64,000 nt of DNA from SIG299 sp964544055 (GTDB lineage Bacteria > Bacillota > Clostridia > Lachnospirales > Lachnospiraceae), in the NCBI GenBank assembly GCA_964544055.1, contig CAZJAA010000013.1, positions 1 to 64,000 of the forward strand. Direction: 5' to 3'. Both the position numbers and the translations under genes were made by a program. Every line of letters begins with the position of its first letter. The stretch's first letter is position 1. The notes below the pieces were generated by a model, which ran no database searches, was not told the origin of the DNA, and worked only from the letters and a program-made list of their open reading frames with translations. Of this stretch, positions 6,802 to 15,869 are shown piece after piece.

Positions 6802-9387
6802 TCAATCTTCGACTCTCGCTGCCAGATTTCCGTTTTCCACATCAAGCACGATAGTCTGCCCCGGTGCCACAGCATCCGATAAAATCAGCCGTGCGCTCAT
6901 AGTTTCCACGGTTTTCTGCAGATATCTCTTTAACGGTCTTGCACCATATGCGGCATCGTAGCTCTGCGCAATGGCAAAGTCCTTTGCTGCTTCTGTCATC
7001 CGGATGAAAATTTCTTTATCGGCAAGCCGTTTGTTCAAATCGGAAATCAACAGTTCCATAATACCACAAATATTGCCTCTTGTCAGCGGTTTAAATGTAA
7101 TTATTTCATCCAGACGGTTTAAAAATTCCGGACGGAAATGATTTTTCAGTTCATTTTGAACAAGCTGTACATTTTCCTCGGCAAGACTGCCATCCTCTCT
7201 GACATCATCTAACAGATACTGCGAACCGATATTAGAAGTCATAATCAAAATCGTATTTTTAAAGTCTACGGTTCTGCCCTGGGAATCAGTAACACGTCCG
7301 TCATCCAGAATCTGCAGCATTACATTAAACACATCCGGATGTGCCTTTTCAATTTCATCAAAAAGCACAACAGAATATGGCTTTCTGCGCACTGCCTCGG
7401 TCAGCTGACCGCCTTCTTCATAACCGACATATCCCGGAGGCGCTCCGATGAGTCTGGATACCGAATATTTCTCCATATATTCACTCATATCGATACGAAC
7501 CATGTTCTGCTCGTTGTCAAACAGTGCCTCCGCAAGGGATTTGGCAAGTTCCGTTTTACCAACACCAGTCGGCCCAAGGAACAAAAACGAACCAATCGGC
7601 TTGGTTGGGTCCTTGATGCCTGCCTTGGAACGCAGAATGGCATCTGCCACCTTTTCCACTGCTTCTTCCTGCCCAATCACCCTTTTATGAAGCTCGGCAT
7701 CCAGATGCAGTGTCTTATTTCTTTCGCTCTCGGTCAGCTTGGAAATTGGAATGCCGGTCCAGCGGGATACAATTTTTGCAATTTCTTCTTCATCCACGCT
7801 CTCATGCACCAGAGTGTGACCTTCTTTCGCTACTCTTGCTTCTTCTTCCTCTAACTGCTTTTTTACCTCCGGCAGTCTGCCGTACTTTAACTCGGCTGCC
7901 TTGTTTAAGTCATAGTTGCGCTCTGCCATGGCAATCTCCGCATTGATGTCTTCCAACTCCTTGCGAAGCTTCTGCACACGCTCTACCGATGCTTTTTCAT
8001 TGTCCCACTTTGCCTTTTGTCCGGCAAACTCTTCCCGAAGCTCTGCCAGCTCCTTCTGAAGATTGGCAAGACGCTCCTTGCTTAACCTGTCATCCTCTTT
8101 CTTTAATGCAGCCTCTTCAATTTCCATCTGCATAATACGACGCTTCACATCGTCAAGCTCCGTTGGCAGGGAATCCAGCTCAGTCTTTATCAGGGCACAC
8201 GCTTCATCCACAAGGTCAATTGCCTTATCCGGCAAGAAACGGTCGGAAATATAACGGTTGGAAAGGGTTGCTGCGGAAACAAGTGCACCATCGTTAATTT
8301 TTACACCATGGTACACCTCGTAACGCTCCTTTAAACCACGCAGAATCGAAATCGTGTCCTCTACGGTTGGTTCATCCACATGCACTGGCTGGAAACGGCG
8401 CTCCAGTGCCGCATCCTTTTCCACATACATACGGTACTCGTTTAACGTAGTTGCACCGATGCAGTGCAGTTCACCACGCGCCAGCATTGGCTTTAACATA
8501 TTGCCTGCATCCATGGAGCCTTCGGTTTTTCCGGCACCCACAATAGTATGCAGTTCATCAATAAACAAAATGATCTTGCCATCACTCTTTTTTACTTCCT
8601 CAAGCACTGCCTTTAACCGCTCTTCAAACTCGCCACGGTACTTCGCACCGGCTACCAGCGCACCCATATCCAGGGCAAACAACGTTTTATCCTTTAAGCC
8701 CTCCGGCACATCACCGGCTACGATTCGCTGGGCAAGCCCTTCTACGACCGCCGTTTTACCGACACCCGGTTCCCCGATCAGTACCGGATTATTTTTGGTT
8801 TTTCTGGACAGAATACGAATGACATTCCGGATTTCGGAATCACGGCCGATGACCGGATCCAGCTTCTGCGCCCTGGCACGTTCTACCAGATCATAGCCAT
8901 ACTTTTCCAATGTGTCATAGGTTGCCTCCGGATTATCACTCGTTACCTTCTGGTTGCCACGCACCTCCGACAGAACCTGTAAAAAGCGTTCTCGGTCAAT
9001 GCGGAAGGTTTTGAATAATTCCTTTAACTCCCGTCCTGCATTCTTTAGCAGACTTAAGAACAAATGCTCCACGGACACATACGCATCCCCCATCTGCTTT
9101 GCCTCATCCTCTGCATAAATCAGTGTTTTGTTTAAATCATTGCCGACATAGACCTGTCCGCCGGATACCTTTGGCCGTTTATTAAGCAGACCACGAAGCT
9201 GTGCTAAAAATACCTCCGGTGAGATTTCCATCTTCTCAAACAGCTTTGCAATCAGACTATCCTCTGTAGTGAGCAAGCTGTACAAAAGATGCTCCGGTAC
9301 AAGCTCCTGGTGACCATAATCATACGCCAGTTTTTCACAATCCTGTACCGCCTGTAACGATTTTTGTGTGAATTTGCTGATGTTCAT
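6802..9387 (-). CDS. clpB: ClpB disaggregase (AAA+ chaperone)
   Basis: ClpB solubilises protein aggregates together with DnaK. The 861-residue product has the Clp N domain (about 1-145), a first AAA+ module with GEPGVGKT near residue 208, a long coiled-coil middle domain (about 410-530, rich in Glu/Lys/Leu) and a second AAA+ module with GPTGVGKT near residue 607. The middle domain distinguishes it from ClpA/ClpC. I chose the start at 9387 (MNISKF) because AGGAGG precedes it. The longer frame from 9447 begins inside the CIRCE operator and the promoter and cannot be right. Heat-shock control by HrcA is indicated by the upstream site. Confidence 0.95.
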   Translation of the reverse strand: MNISKFTQKSLQAVQDCEKLAYDYGHQELVPEHLLYSLLTTEDSLIAKLFEKMEISPEVFLAQLRGLLNKRPKVSGGQVYVGNDLNKTLIYAEDEAKQMGDAYVSVEHLFLSLLKNAGRELKELFKTFRIDRERFLQVLSEVRGNQKVTSDNPEATYDTLEKYGYDLVERARAQKLDPVIGRDSEIRNVIRILSRKTKNNPVLIGEPGVGKTAVVEGLAQRIVAGDVPEGLKDKTLFALDMGALVAGAKYRGEFEERLKAVLEEVKKSDGKIILFIDELHTIVGAGKTEGSMDAGNMLKPMLARGELHCIGATTLNEYRMYVEKDAALERRFQPVHVDEPTVEDTISILRGLKERYEVYHGVKINDGALVSAATLSNRYISDRFLPDKAIDLVDEACALIKTELDSLPTELDDVKRRIMQMEIEEAALKKEDDRLSKERLANLQKELAELREEFAGQKAKWDNEKASVERVQKLRKELEDINAEIAMAERNYDLNKAAELKYGRLPEVKKQLEEEEARVAKEGHTLVHESVDEEEIAKIVSRWTGIPISKLTESERNKTLHLDAELHKRVIGQEEAVEKVADAILRSKAGIKDPTKPIGSFLFLGPTGVGKTELAKSLAEALFDNEQNMVRIDMSEYMEKYSVSRLIGAPPGYVGYEEGGQLTEAVRRKPYSVVLFDEIEKAHPDVFNVMLQILDDGRVTDSQGRTVDFKNTILIMTSNIGSQYLLDDVREDGSLAEENVQLVQNELKNHFRPEFLNRLDEIITFKPLTRGNICGIMELLISDLNKRLADKEIFIRMTEAAKDFAIAQSYDAAYGARPLKRYLQKTVETMSARLILSDAVAPGQTIVLDVENGNLAARVED

Positions 9388-9418
9388 ATACAGCCCTCCT
9401 TTTTTGTTTTCTAACCAC

Positions 9419-9447
9419 GTTATAACACTTTTTGTTAGCACTGTCAA
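9419..9447 (-). promoter_or_regulatory. clpB promoter
   Basis: On the minus strand TTGACA (9442-9447) and TATAAC (9419-9424) are separated by 17 nt. The -35 box lies within the CIRCE element. Confidence 0.85.
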
Positions 9448-9461
9448 GAGGTGAGTGCTAA
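9435..9461. promoter_or_regulatory. CIRCE operator (HrcA binding site)
   Basis: TTAGCACTG, a 9-nt spacer and GAGTGCTAA match the CIRCE consensus TTAGCACTC-N9-GAGTGCTAA with a single mismatch. It overlaps the clpB -35 box, so bound HrcA would block polymerase. Confidence 0.92.
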
Positions 9462-9567
9462 AATTTTCAGAATATTTCAGTCGTCACCGTTCCTGCTATA
9501 TTCTGCTCCTTTCCAAACAAAAGTATTCTTCCCGCTCTGTATAATCTACGCAGAAGGTTGTCAGATT

Positions 9568-12500
9568 TTATTCAAACAACGCCAGAAAATCCTCTTTGCT
9601 CATTTCGCTTAGCTGATTGGTATCTCCCTGCACAATCTGGTCGGAAAGAGCTTTTTTGCTTTCCTGGATGTGCTGGATTTTTTCTTCCATGGAGTCCTTG
9701 GCTAACAGTTTGTAAACGACTACCTTTTTTGTCTGTCCAATACGGTGAGCACGGTCGGTTGCCTGATTCTGCACCGCCAGATTCCACCACGGGTCATAGT
9801 GGATGACCACATCTGCTCCGGTCAGGTTTAAGCCAACGCCCCCGGCTTTTAAGGAAATCAGGAATACCGGAACATCCCCCTCGTTAAACTCTTTTACGAG
9901 CTGCAGGCGTTTTTCTTTTGGAACACTTCCGGTAATGGTATAATACGGAATGCCCTGTTCCTCCAGCCGTTTTGCCAGAATGTCAAGCATGGAAGTAAAC
10001 TGGGAAAACAAAAGCATACGGTGCCCGCTTTCCATTGCCGTTTCGACCAGTTCCATACAGGCCTCCAGCTTTGCCGATTCACCGTTATAATTTTCAAAGC
10101 AGAGAGCAGGGTCACAGCAAATCTGGCGGATTTTTGTAATTTCTGCCAGAACCTTCAGTTTGTTTTTCTGGAATTCCTCCGCATCCTGCATGGCAAGCGT
10201 CTGCTTTAATTTTACCACCTGGGCATCATACAGCTTTTTCTGTTCCCCGGACAGTTTTACATAACGGTTTTCTTCCAGTTTTTCCGGTAAGTCTTTCAAT
10301 ACCTGGTCTTTTAAACGACGGAGAATAAACGGTGATGTCATTCTTTTTAACCGCTCCATGGCAGTCTCGTCTTCGCTGCGGACAATCGGCAGTTCAAATT
10401 CTTTCCGGAAAGTTTCGTAACCATACAGATATCCCGGCATCAGGAAATCAAAAATACTCCACAATTCACTTAAACGGTTTTCAATCGGTGTACCGGTCAG
10501 TGCAAAGCGGTATCTGCTTTCCACTGCTTTGACCGCCTTTGCCGCAGCCGTGGAATGATTTTTAATAAACTGGGCTTCATCCAGAATCTGATAAAGGAAC
10601 TCTGTCCCATGGTATGCTGCAATATCACGCTTCAGCAAATCGTAAGAGGTAACAAATACATCCACACTGCCAGCCTGCTGAAGCTTCCGGTTCCGTTCTG
10701 CCTGGGTTCCGGTTATCAGTTCCACAGAAAGCTCCGGTGCAAACCGGCGCAATTCTTCGCCCCAGTTAAACACCAGGGAGGCCGGAGACACGATAAGCGA
10801 GGTGCCACATTCCCCCTCCTGTTTTGCCGACAGCAGAAGCGCAATGGCCTGAATGGTTTTCCCGAGTCCCATGTCATCTGCTAAAATACCACCCATGCCG
10901 TATTCCTTTAAGGTACGCAGCCAGCGGTATCCATAGCTCTGATAGCCTCGCAGCACCTGCTTTAACGATTCCGGTTCAACAAAATCAGAATCCTTTACCG
11001 TTTTAAAGCTTTTTACAATCTGCTTAAAGTGACGGTCACGGTTGGAATAAATCTCTTCGTTTTTTTCCAGCACCTTATCTAAATACAGGGCACGATACAG
11101 CGGCAGCTGAACATTTTCCTGCAAAAGCTCCTTTGCCGACATCCGGAGTGCCCTTGTTAATTCCTCCAACGTAGCAAGAGACTCATCCTCCATGCTTAAA
11201 AAGCTTCCGTTTCTTAAGCGATGATATCGTTTTTTTGCCCGATAGCTTCCAAGAATTTCCTCTACTTCTTCCGGCGAAAGCTCTGTTGCTGCCACATTTA
11301 AATTCAACAATCCCTGGGAAACCGATACACCAACTGACATGGTTACTTTTCGTCCCACTTTCAAATTACGGAATGCCGAGGTACACTGCACCTCGCCTAA
11401 ATTTAACAATACGGAAATTCCCTGCGTCAGGAAATTGTAAACCTCATCTTCGGTCTCACAATAAAACTGCCCGGATTCCACATCCAACGCCGGCAGCCAC
11501 CGTTTCACCATATAGATAGCTTCCTGCTCCCAGTTGCGTTCCCGGAAAATTTCCAAAGGGCGGGAAGTAAGCGAATCCAGTGCATCCACCCTCTGGGTTC
11601 CGTACACTACCTCAGTCCGGCAGAAAATTTTGTTTTCCTCTGCATCCAGATAAAACACAAAACGTCCACGTGGCGGCAGATAGCGTTTGATTTCCTCGGT
11701 ATCTTCTTCAAAAATTGACACGACATCTTCCAACTGCGGAAGCAACGTATAATAAAAATCTGCCAGATGATTACGTCCTATTTTAAATTCTGTTCCGCCG
11801 GACTGCAAAAGCTTTTCAAACAAATGAAGCTTATGATACACTGTTTTTTCGACCTTAAACAGCCTGTCCTTTTCCAGATAATACGCCTGGTCAATTCCAT
11901 ACATAAACTGCGGCATCCGGCAGGTGACCGTAATCCCGTGAAACTCGTTTGGATTTCTTCCTTCCAGCTTTGTTTTCCGTATGGTCATCTGAAGCAACGG
12001 TTTTCCAATACCGGCTTTTAGCATTCCTTTACCGGCTTCTGCATCATCTTTATTCTCATACTCTATCGGAGTCTGCTCAAGCAGACGGTAAAATTCATCC
12101 AGCTTCCAGCCACGCAGTTCAATACTTCCTGCCTTTTCCACCGACTTTCGCAGATAGCCGCCGTTTTTCTCTACGATTGTTTCAAAATCCTCCACTTCAC
12201 GCAGGGATTTTTCCATAAATTCAAGCCACTGCTGGCTGTTTTCCGTAAAATTGCTCCGCTTGTGACTGAACGGTGTGCTGTTTCCGCAAGGAGCCACTCT
12301 CGAATAGGTTACATTTTCTAAAAACTCGTCCAGCTTTTTAACAACAAACAGTTTTTGTTCCCCTGCTTTAAAAGAAACCTGCAGGCTGTTCTTCTTTTTT
12401 TGCAGTCTCGGAACAAGCAGAACTCTCACCTGTTCTTCCGTCGTAGAGCACATTATTTCATTCGCATGCTGTTGCTGAAATGCCGTCAAAAAAGTTCTTC

Positions 12501-12969
12501 CATTATAGTCCGTTGCATCACCCAGACGATTTTTTACAGTATATTGCTGCACCTCCTCCAACAGTGCCGATATATAGCCACAGGTAGAACCATGATAATA
12601 GGTCGAATAATAGGAATGCTTGCACCGACTGCAGCTGCATTCCGTCTGCAGAATCCGCTCCCGGTTTACAACCAGCTGTACCGAAAACGGATAGCTTCTT
12701 TCTTTTGCCTGTGCGTTGGAAACAATCACCTGCTCGCCATTTTGCAGATATTGTATCTTGACTTTTTCTAAATCAAGCTTACCATTTTTTCTGATTTTTC
12801 TGCCTTCCTCAAATGCATCCTCCTGAAAGTTCCAGCCTTTCCGTATCTTGGAAAAATCAAAATAAAAATAGCCAATCAAGGCTTCATAATTCCAGTTTTC
12901 CTTCGTTTCAGCCTCTTCTGCCATCGGATTTAAAACCTCATATTCTTTCTTTAGTTCCTCTGCTTTCAT
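9568..12969 (-). CDS. SNF2-family DEAD/DEAH-box helicase with SWIM zinc finger
   Basis: This large protein of 1133 residues is a Swi2/Snf2-type ATPase. The N-terminus has a SWIM-like zinc cluster (CSCSRCKH at about 112-119). A bacterial SNF2-associated region fills about 120-640. The ATPase core carries Walker A DDMGLGKT near residue 697, the Walker B box DEAQ near 795 and a C-terminal helicase lobe with QATDRAHRIGQ near 1060. Such proteins translocate on double-stranded DNA; their bacterial role (transcription recycling or chromosome maintenance) is poorly defined. GAGGAA precedes the ATG. It is probably monocistronic; the 130 nt upstream hold no clear feature. Confidence 0.9.
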   Translation of the reverse strand: MKAEELKKEYEVLNPMAEEAETKENWNYEALIGYFYFDFSKIRKGWNFQEDAFEEGRKIRKNGKLDLEKVKIQYLQNGEQVIVSNAQAKERSYPFSVQLVVNRERILQTECSCSRCKHSYYSTYYHGSTCGYISALLEEVQQYTVKNRLGDATDYNGRTFLTAFQQQHANEIMCSTTEEQVRVLLVPRLQKKKNSLQVSFKAGEQKLFVVKKLDEFLENVTYSRVAPCGNSTPFSHKRSNFTENSQQWLEFMEKSLREVEDFETIVEKNGGYLRKSVEKAGSIELRGWKLDEFYRLLEQTPIEYENKDDAEAGKGMLKAGIGKPLLQMTIRKTKLEGRNPNEFHGITVTCRMPQFMYGIDQAYYLEKDRLFKVEKTVYHKLHLFEKLLQSGGTEFKIGRNHLADFYYTLLPQLEDVVSIFEEDTEEIKRYLPPRGRFVFYLDAEENKIFCRTEVVYGTQRVDALDSLTSRPLEIFRERNWEQEAIYMVKRWLPALDVESGQFYCETEDEVYNFLTQGISVLLNLGEVQCTSAFRNLKVGRKVTMSVGVSVSQGLLNLNVAATELSPEEVEEILGSYRAKKRYHRLRNGSFLSMEDESLATLEELTRALRMSAKELLQENVQLPLYRALYLDKVLEKNEEIYSNRDRHFKQIVKSFKTVKDSDFVEPESLKQVLRGYQSYGYRWLRTLKEYGMGGILADDMGLGKTIQAIALLLSAKQEGECGTSLIVSPASLVFNWGEELRRFAPELSVELITGTQAERNRKLQQAGSVDVFVTSYDLLKRDIAAYHGTEFLYQILDEAQFIKNHSTAAAKAVKAVESRYRFALTGTPIENRLSELWSIFDFLMPGYLYGYETFRKEFELPIVRSEDETAMERLKRMTSPFILRRLKDQVLKDLPEKLEENRYVKLSGEQKKLYDAQVVKLKQTLAMQDAEEFQKNKLKVLAEITKIRQICCDPALCFENYNGESAKLEACMELVETAMESGHRMLLFSQFTSMLDILAKRLEEQGIPYYTITGSVPKEKRLQLVKEFNEGDVPVFLISLKAGGVGLNLTGADVVIHYDPWWNLAVQNQATDRAHRIGQTKKVVVYKLLAKDSMEEKIQHIQESKKALSDQIVQGDTNQLSEMSKEDFLALFE

Positions 12970-13100
12970 TTTCTCTGTTCCTCTCTGTCTGTGCCTTATA
13001 TTAACCGCATTTCTTATCGCATCTGTGCTTTATACTGACCGTTTTCCTGCCGTGTCTGTACCTTGGTTCTTTGGCAGAATAATTCCCGTTTCAAAACGCC

Positions 13101-13763
13101 TTAGTATCCCGAAAGAATTTCAAAAAAAGCATCCTCCGCAAAATGGCTGATATAACCCGGAATCAAATCCTGCTTTGTAATCCGGCATCCTCCGTTTCCT
13201 GCCTGTAAGAGTTTCTCATGCCATGCCGCAAGAGTTTCCGGCTCTTCCCCGCTTATCAAACGGTGTGGTGCTCCGCACAAGCTGATACAAAACGACTTTT
13301 CGACTGCGGTGCAGGCACGGATAATGTGCTCTGCTGCTTCACACGGCTCCTGTGCTATGACTGCGTCAACCCCGGAAACGTCTGTAGTTCTGTAGTCAAA
13401 GCTTTCCGAAATACATAGCAGTCCGGCGATTTGCCGTTCCGGCAGAAGAATAAACGGATCCATGGCTGTCATTTCATAACCGTTTTCCACAAGGAGTTTC
13501 GAAAGCCGTGCCTGTTTTCCACAACCAACCTCCAGAAGCCGTGGAAATTGCTCTTTGGGAAAACGCTTTTTCACATACTCTGCCATATACTGCTGTCGTG
13601 TTTTTAAGCCTTTTTTCCAAAGACAGAAATCTACGGTTTCATCATAAACCACACCGCTGCGCAGATTCAGTACATCCTCGCAGATTTTTTTTAACTCTTC
13701 GGTTGTAAAATTGAGTGGATTTTCCTTACGAAATGCAAGAAAATCTTCGATGCTCAGTTCCAT
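13101..13763 (-). CDS. SAM-dependent methyltransferase-like protein
   Basis: The 220-residue protein contains LLEVGCGKQA (about 76-85), the glycine-rich SAM-binding motif I of class I methyltransferases, followed by an acidic residue in MTAMDPF (motif II). The C-terminal half is less typical and the substrate is unknown. The start ATG has GGAAGGA upstream and overlaps the end of the YfcE-type gene by 38 nt, so the two are probably translated from one message. An UPF0146-like origin is possible, given the small conserved core. Confidence 0.6.
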   Translation of the reverse strand: MELSIEDFLAFRKENPLNFTTEELKKICEDVLNLRSGVVYDETVDFCLWKKGLKTRQQYMAEYVKKRFPKEQFPRLLEVGCGKQARLSKLLVENGYEMTAMDPFILLPERQIAGLLCISESFDYRTTDVSGVDAVIAQEPCEAAEHIIRACTAVEKSFCISLCGAPHRLISGEEPETLAAWHEKLLQAGNGGCRITKQDLIPGYISHFAEDAFFEILSGY

Positions 13764-14274
13764 AAAAATCCTTCCATATAAAAAGTCCGTTTTCCAGTGT
13801 CATATACCCATGATGGCTGTTTTCCTTTGGTATGGATGCCGAACCGGGATTCATATATACAAAGTTTTCATACTCTGTGCATTTCGGCACATGAGTGTGT
13901 CCGCCAAGCAGAATATCACCTTTGGCAAGAGGTGGTGGATTAAATTCCCCATAAATATGTCCATGCGTCGCATACAAAAGACAGCTTCCCAAATCCAGCA
14001 CTGCATAATCTGCCAGAATGGGAAATTCCAGCACCATCTGATCTACCTCCGCATCACAGTTGCCGCGCACACAAAGAATCTGCTCTTTTCTTTCATTCAG
14101 CAGGGCAATCACCGCTTTGGGTGCATAGTCTTTTGGTAAATCATTGCGCGGCCCATGATATAAAATATCGCCAAGCAAAAGCAGGCGATCTGCCTTTTCT
14201 TTTTCAAATGCTTTCAAAACTTCCCTGCAATAAAACTCTGAGCCATGAAGGTCAGAAGCAATCAACCATTTCAT
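13726..14274 (-). CDS. yfcE: YfcE-type phosphodiesterase (MJ0936 family)
   Basis: This protein of 182 residues belongs to the calcineurin-like metallophosphoesterases. Metal-binding motifs are ASDLHGS (near residue 5), LLGDILYHGP, VRGNCDAEVD and the histidine cluster GGHTHVP. E. coli YfcE is a manganese-dependent phosphodiesterase of unclear physiological substrate. I chose the ATG at 14274 because AAAGGAAAG lies just upstream; an in-frame GTG at 14292 would place this Shine-Dalgarno inside the gene. Confidence 0.85.
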   Translation of the reverse strand: MKWLIASDLHGSEFYCREVLKAFEKEKADRLLLLGDILYHGPRNDLPKDYAPKAVIALLNERKEQILCVRGNCDAEVDQMVLEFPILADYAVLDLGSCLLYATHGHIYGEFNPPPLAKGDILLGGHTHVPKCTEYENFVYMNPGSASIPKENSHHGYMTLENGLFIWKDFYGTEHRRFSCIS

Positions 14275-14431
14275 TTTATACTTTCCTTTCACAAATAAGC
14301 CTTGAGGACAAAAGAGAAGCCTCCTGTGCGAATTTCTTTAAGTAACTTTATTTTGTTGTATTCGCAAAAAAGCTCCGGAATGGAGATTTTTATGTTCCAG
14401 AGCACCATTTTCCAGAAAGAAAAAGAACAGA

Positions 14432-14460
14432 CACAGCCTCGAAAAAATTTCGAGGCTGTG
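14432..14460 (-). terminator. Terminator after the priming glycosyltransferase gene
   Basis: CACAGCCTCGAAA pairs with TTTCGAGGCTGTG (13 bp). On the minus strand it is followed by a U-rich stretch (TCTGTTCTTTTTCTTTC). It ends the kinase and sugar-transferase transcript. Confidence 0.8.
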
Positions 14461-14473
14461 GTCTTTGTGGTAT

Positions 14474-15856
14474 TTAGTATGCACCTTTTCTTTTTAAAAG
14501 AGCAAAAACGGTTTTAAACATAATACAGAAATCAAACCAGATACTCCATTTATCAATATACTCTGTATCCAGTTCTACAATTTTATCAAAATCCGTAATC
14601 TGGCTGCGGCCGCTTACCTGCCATAAACCGGTAATACCAGGCTTAATGCTCATTCTGCGCCAGTGATTACGCTCATATTTGACCACTTCATCCATAGTCG
14701 GTGGTCTGGTGCCTACCAGACTCATATTGCCGATTAAAACATTAAAAAACTGCGGCAGCTCATCAATGCTTGTTTTTCGGATGAACTTTCCAACTCTGGT
14801 GATTCGCGGGTCATCCTCTATTTTAAACATCATACCGTCTTTCACTTCATTCTGTGCCTGCAGCTTTGCTTTCAATTCTTCTGCATTCACGCACATACTG
14901 CGGAACTTATACATCATAAACGGTCTGCCGTTAAGTCCTGCACGCTTCTGCCTAAAAATAACCGGTCCCCTGGAATCCAGCTTAATGGCAATGCCGGTAA
15001 GCAGCATGATTGGGGAAAAGACGATAATTCCAAGCAGACTTCCTATAATATCAATCACACGTTTCGCCGCCTTGGAGGACTGATTCAGGCAAACCTTATG
15101 GTAAGTAATTACCGGATAGGTTCCCACACTGCTGACATAACGCTGTGCACCATGTGCTTTGTACAGGCTCATGATAACACGGATAGACACTCCCATTTCC
15201 AGACAGATGTCGATATATTCCTGAATGTCAACAACATCCGTTTTCCGATGCATAATGTAAACCTGACCGATACTATAATCCAGAAGAATCTGTTCCAGAT
15301 TATCCACACTTCCCAGATAACGTTTGTCTTCCGTTTTTTCCAGACTGACATAGCCAATCAGCTGAACCGAAGTATTACTTTTAAACAGATACTGCTTAAA
15401 CTTTTCTAAGCGTTCAATTTCACCTACTAAAAGTACCCGCGGCGCATTTATTTTGGAATGTGTTGCCACAAAACGCATAATAAACGCACTTTCTAACAGA
15501 AAAAAGTAGGAAAATGCTGCATAGGCTCCAAAAAAATATGGATCGAACTCGTGACGCGGCATATAGACCAGAATAATCATTGCCGTTGGCACTGCTGATG
15601 TCAGAAACGACTTGGTAACATTATTAAAAGTACGGTCTACATAAAAAAAAGTAGTTATGTTATAAGTTCGGGCATCCTTGTTTGCCATCATAAAAATCAG
15701 CATGAAAACAATGCAGATTGGAGCATAACACTGCATTGATTCTGAAAAAGGAATCCGTGCAAAGATGGTGGATGCAAAAAACGAAATCACCATCATCAGA
15801 CAGTCACTAATCATATGAAGCAGGTTCGTATTTGCTCCACGATTAAATTTTCCCAT
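14474..15856 (-). CDS. Priming undecaprenyl-phosphate sugar phosphotransferase
   Basis: This membrane enzyme (460 residues) starts polysaccharide repeat-unit assembly by moving a sugar-1-phosphate onto undecaprenyl phosphate. The N-terminal half has several membrane helices and a nucleotide-binding-like segment with RVLLVGE. The C-terminal bacterial sugar transferase domain (about 265-460) carries KRVIDIIGS, the DSRGPVIFRQKRAG stretch, MYKFRSM, GTRPPT and GLWQVSGRS. ATG 15856 has GGGGG upstream. It lies only 13 nt behind the HPr-kinase-like gene, so the two share a message. The sugar it transfers is not readable from sequence. Confidence 0.9.
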   Translation of the reverse strand: MGKFNRGANTNLLHMISDCLMMVISFFASTIFARIPFSESMQCYAPICIVFMLIFMMANKDARTYNITTFFYVDRTFNNVTKSFLTSAVPTAMIILVYMPRHEFDPYFFGAYAAFSYFFLLESAFIMRFVATHSKINAPRVLLVGEIERLEKFKQYLFKSNTSVQLIGYVSLEKTEDKRYLGSVDNLEQILLDYSIGQVYIMHRKTDVVDIQEYIDICLEMGVSIRVIMSLYKAHGAQRYVSSVGTYPVITYHKVCLNQSSKAAKRVIDIIGSLLGIIVFSPIMLLTGIAIKLDSRGPVIFRQKRAGLNGRPFMMYKFRSMCVNAEELKAKLQAQNEVKDGMMFKIEDDPRITRVGKFIRKTSIDELPQFFNVLIGNMSLVGTRPPTMDEVVKYERNHWRRMSIKPGITGLWQVSGRSQITDFDKIVELDTEYIDKWSIWFDFCIMFKTVFALLKRKGAY

Positions 15857-15869
15857 AGAAAAGCCCCCT

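Noticed and set aside
7339..7854. Long plus-strand open frames opposite clpB, and similar ones opposite other genes
   Set aside because: They lack ribosome sites and family features and lie antisense to strongly supported genes.
9388..9447. Longer N-terminus for ClpB starting at 9447
   Set aside because: It would start inside the CIRCE operator and -35 box. AGGAGG is placed before the ATG at 9387, which gives the usual ClpB length.
13101..14274. Defence system made of the SNF2 helicase, methyltransferase and phosphodiesterase
   Set aside because: The helicase is of the common chromosomal SWIM type, the methyltransferase is small and YfcE is housekeeping. No nuclease or recognition gene is present.
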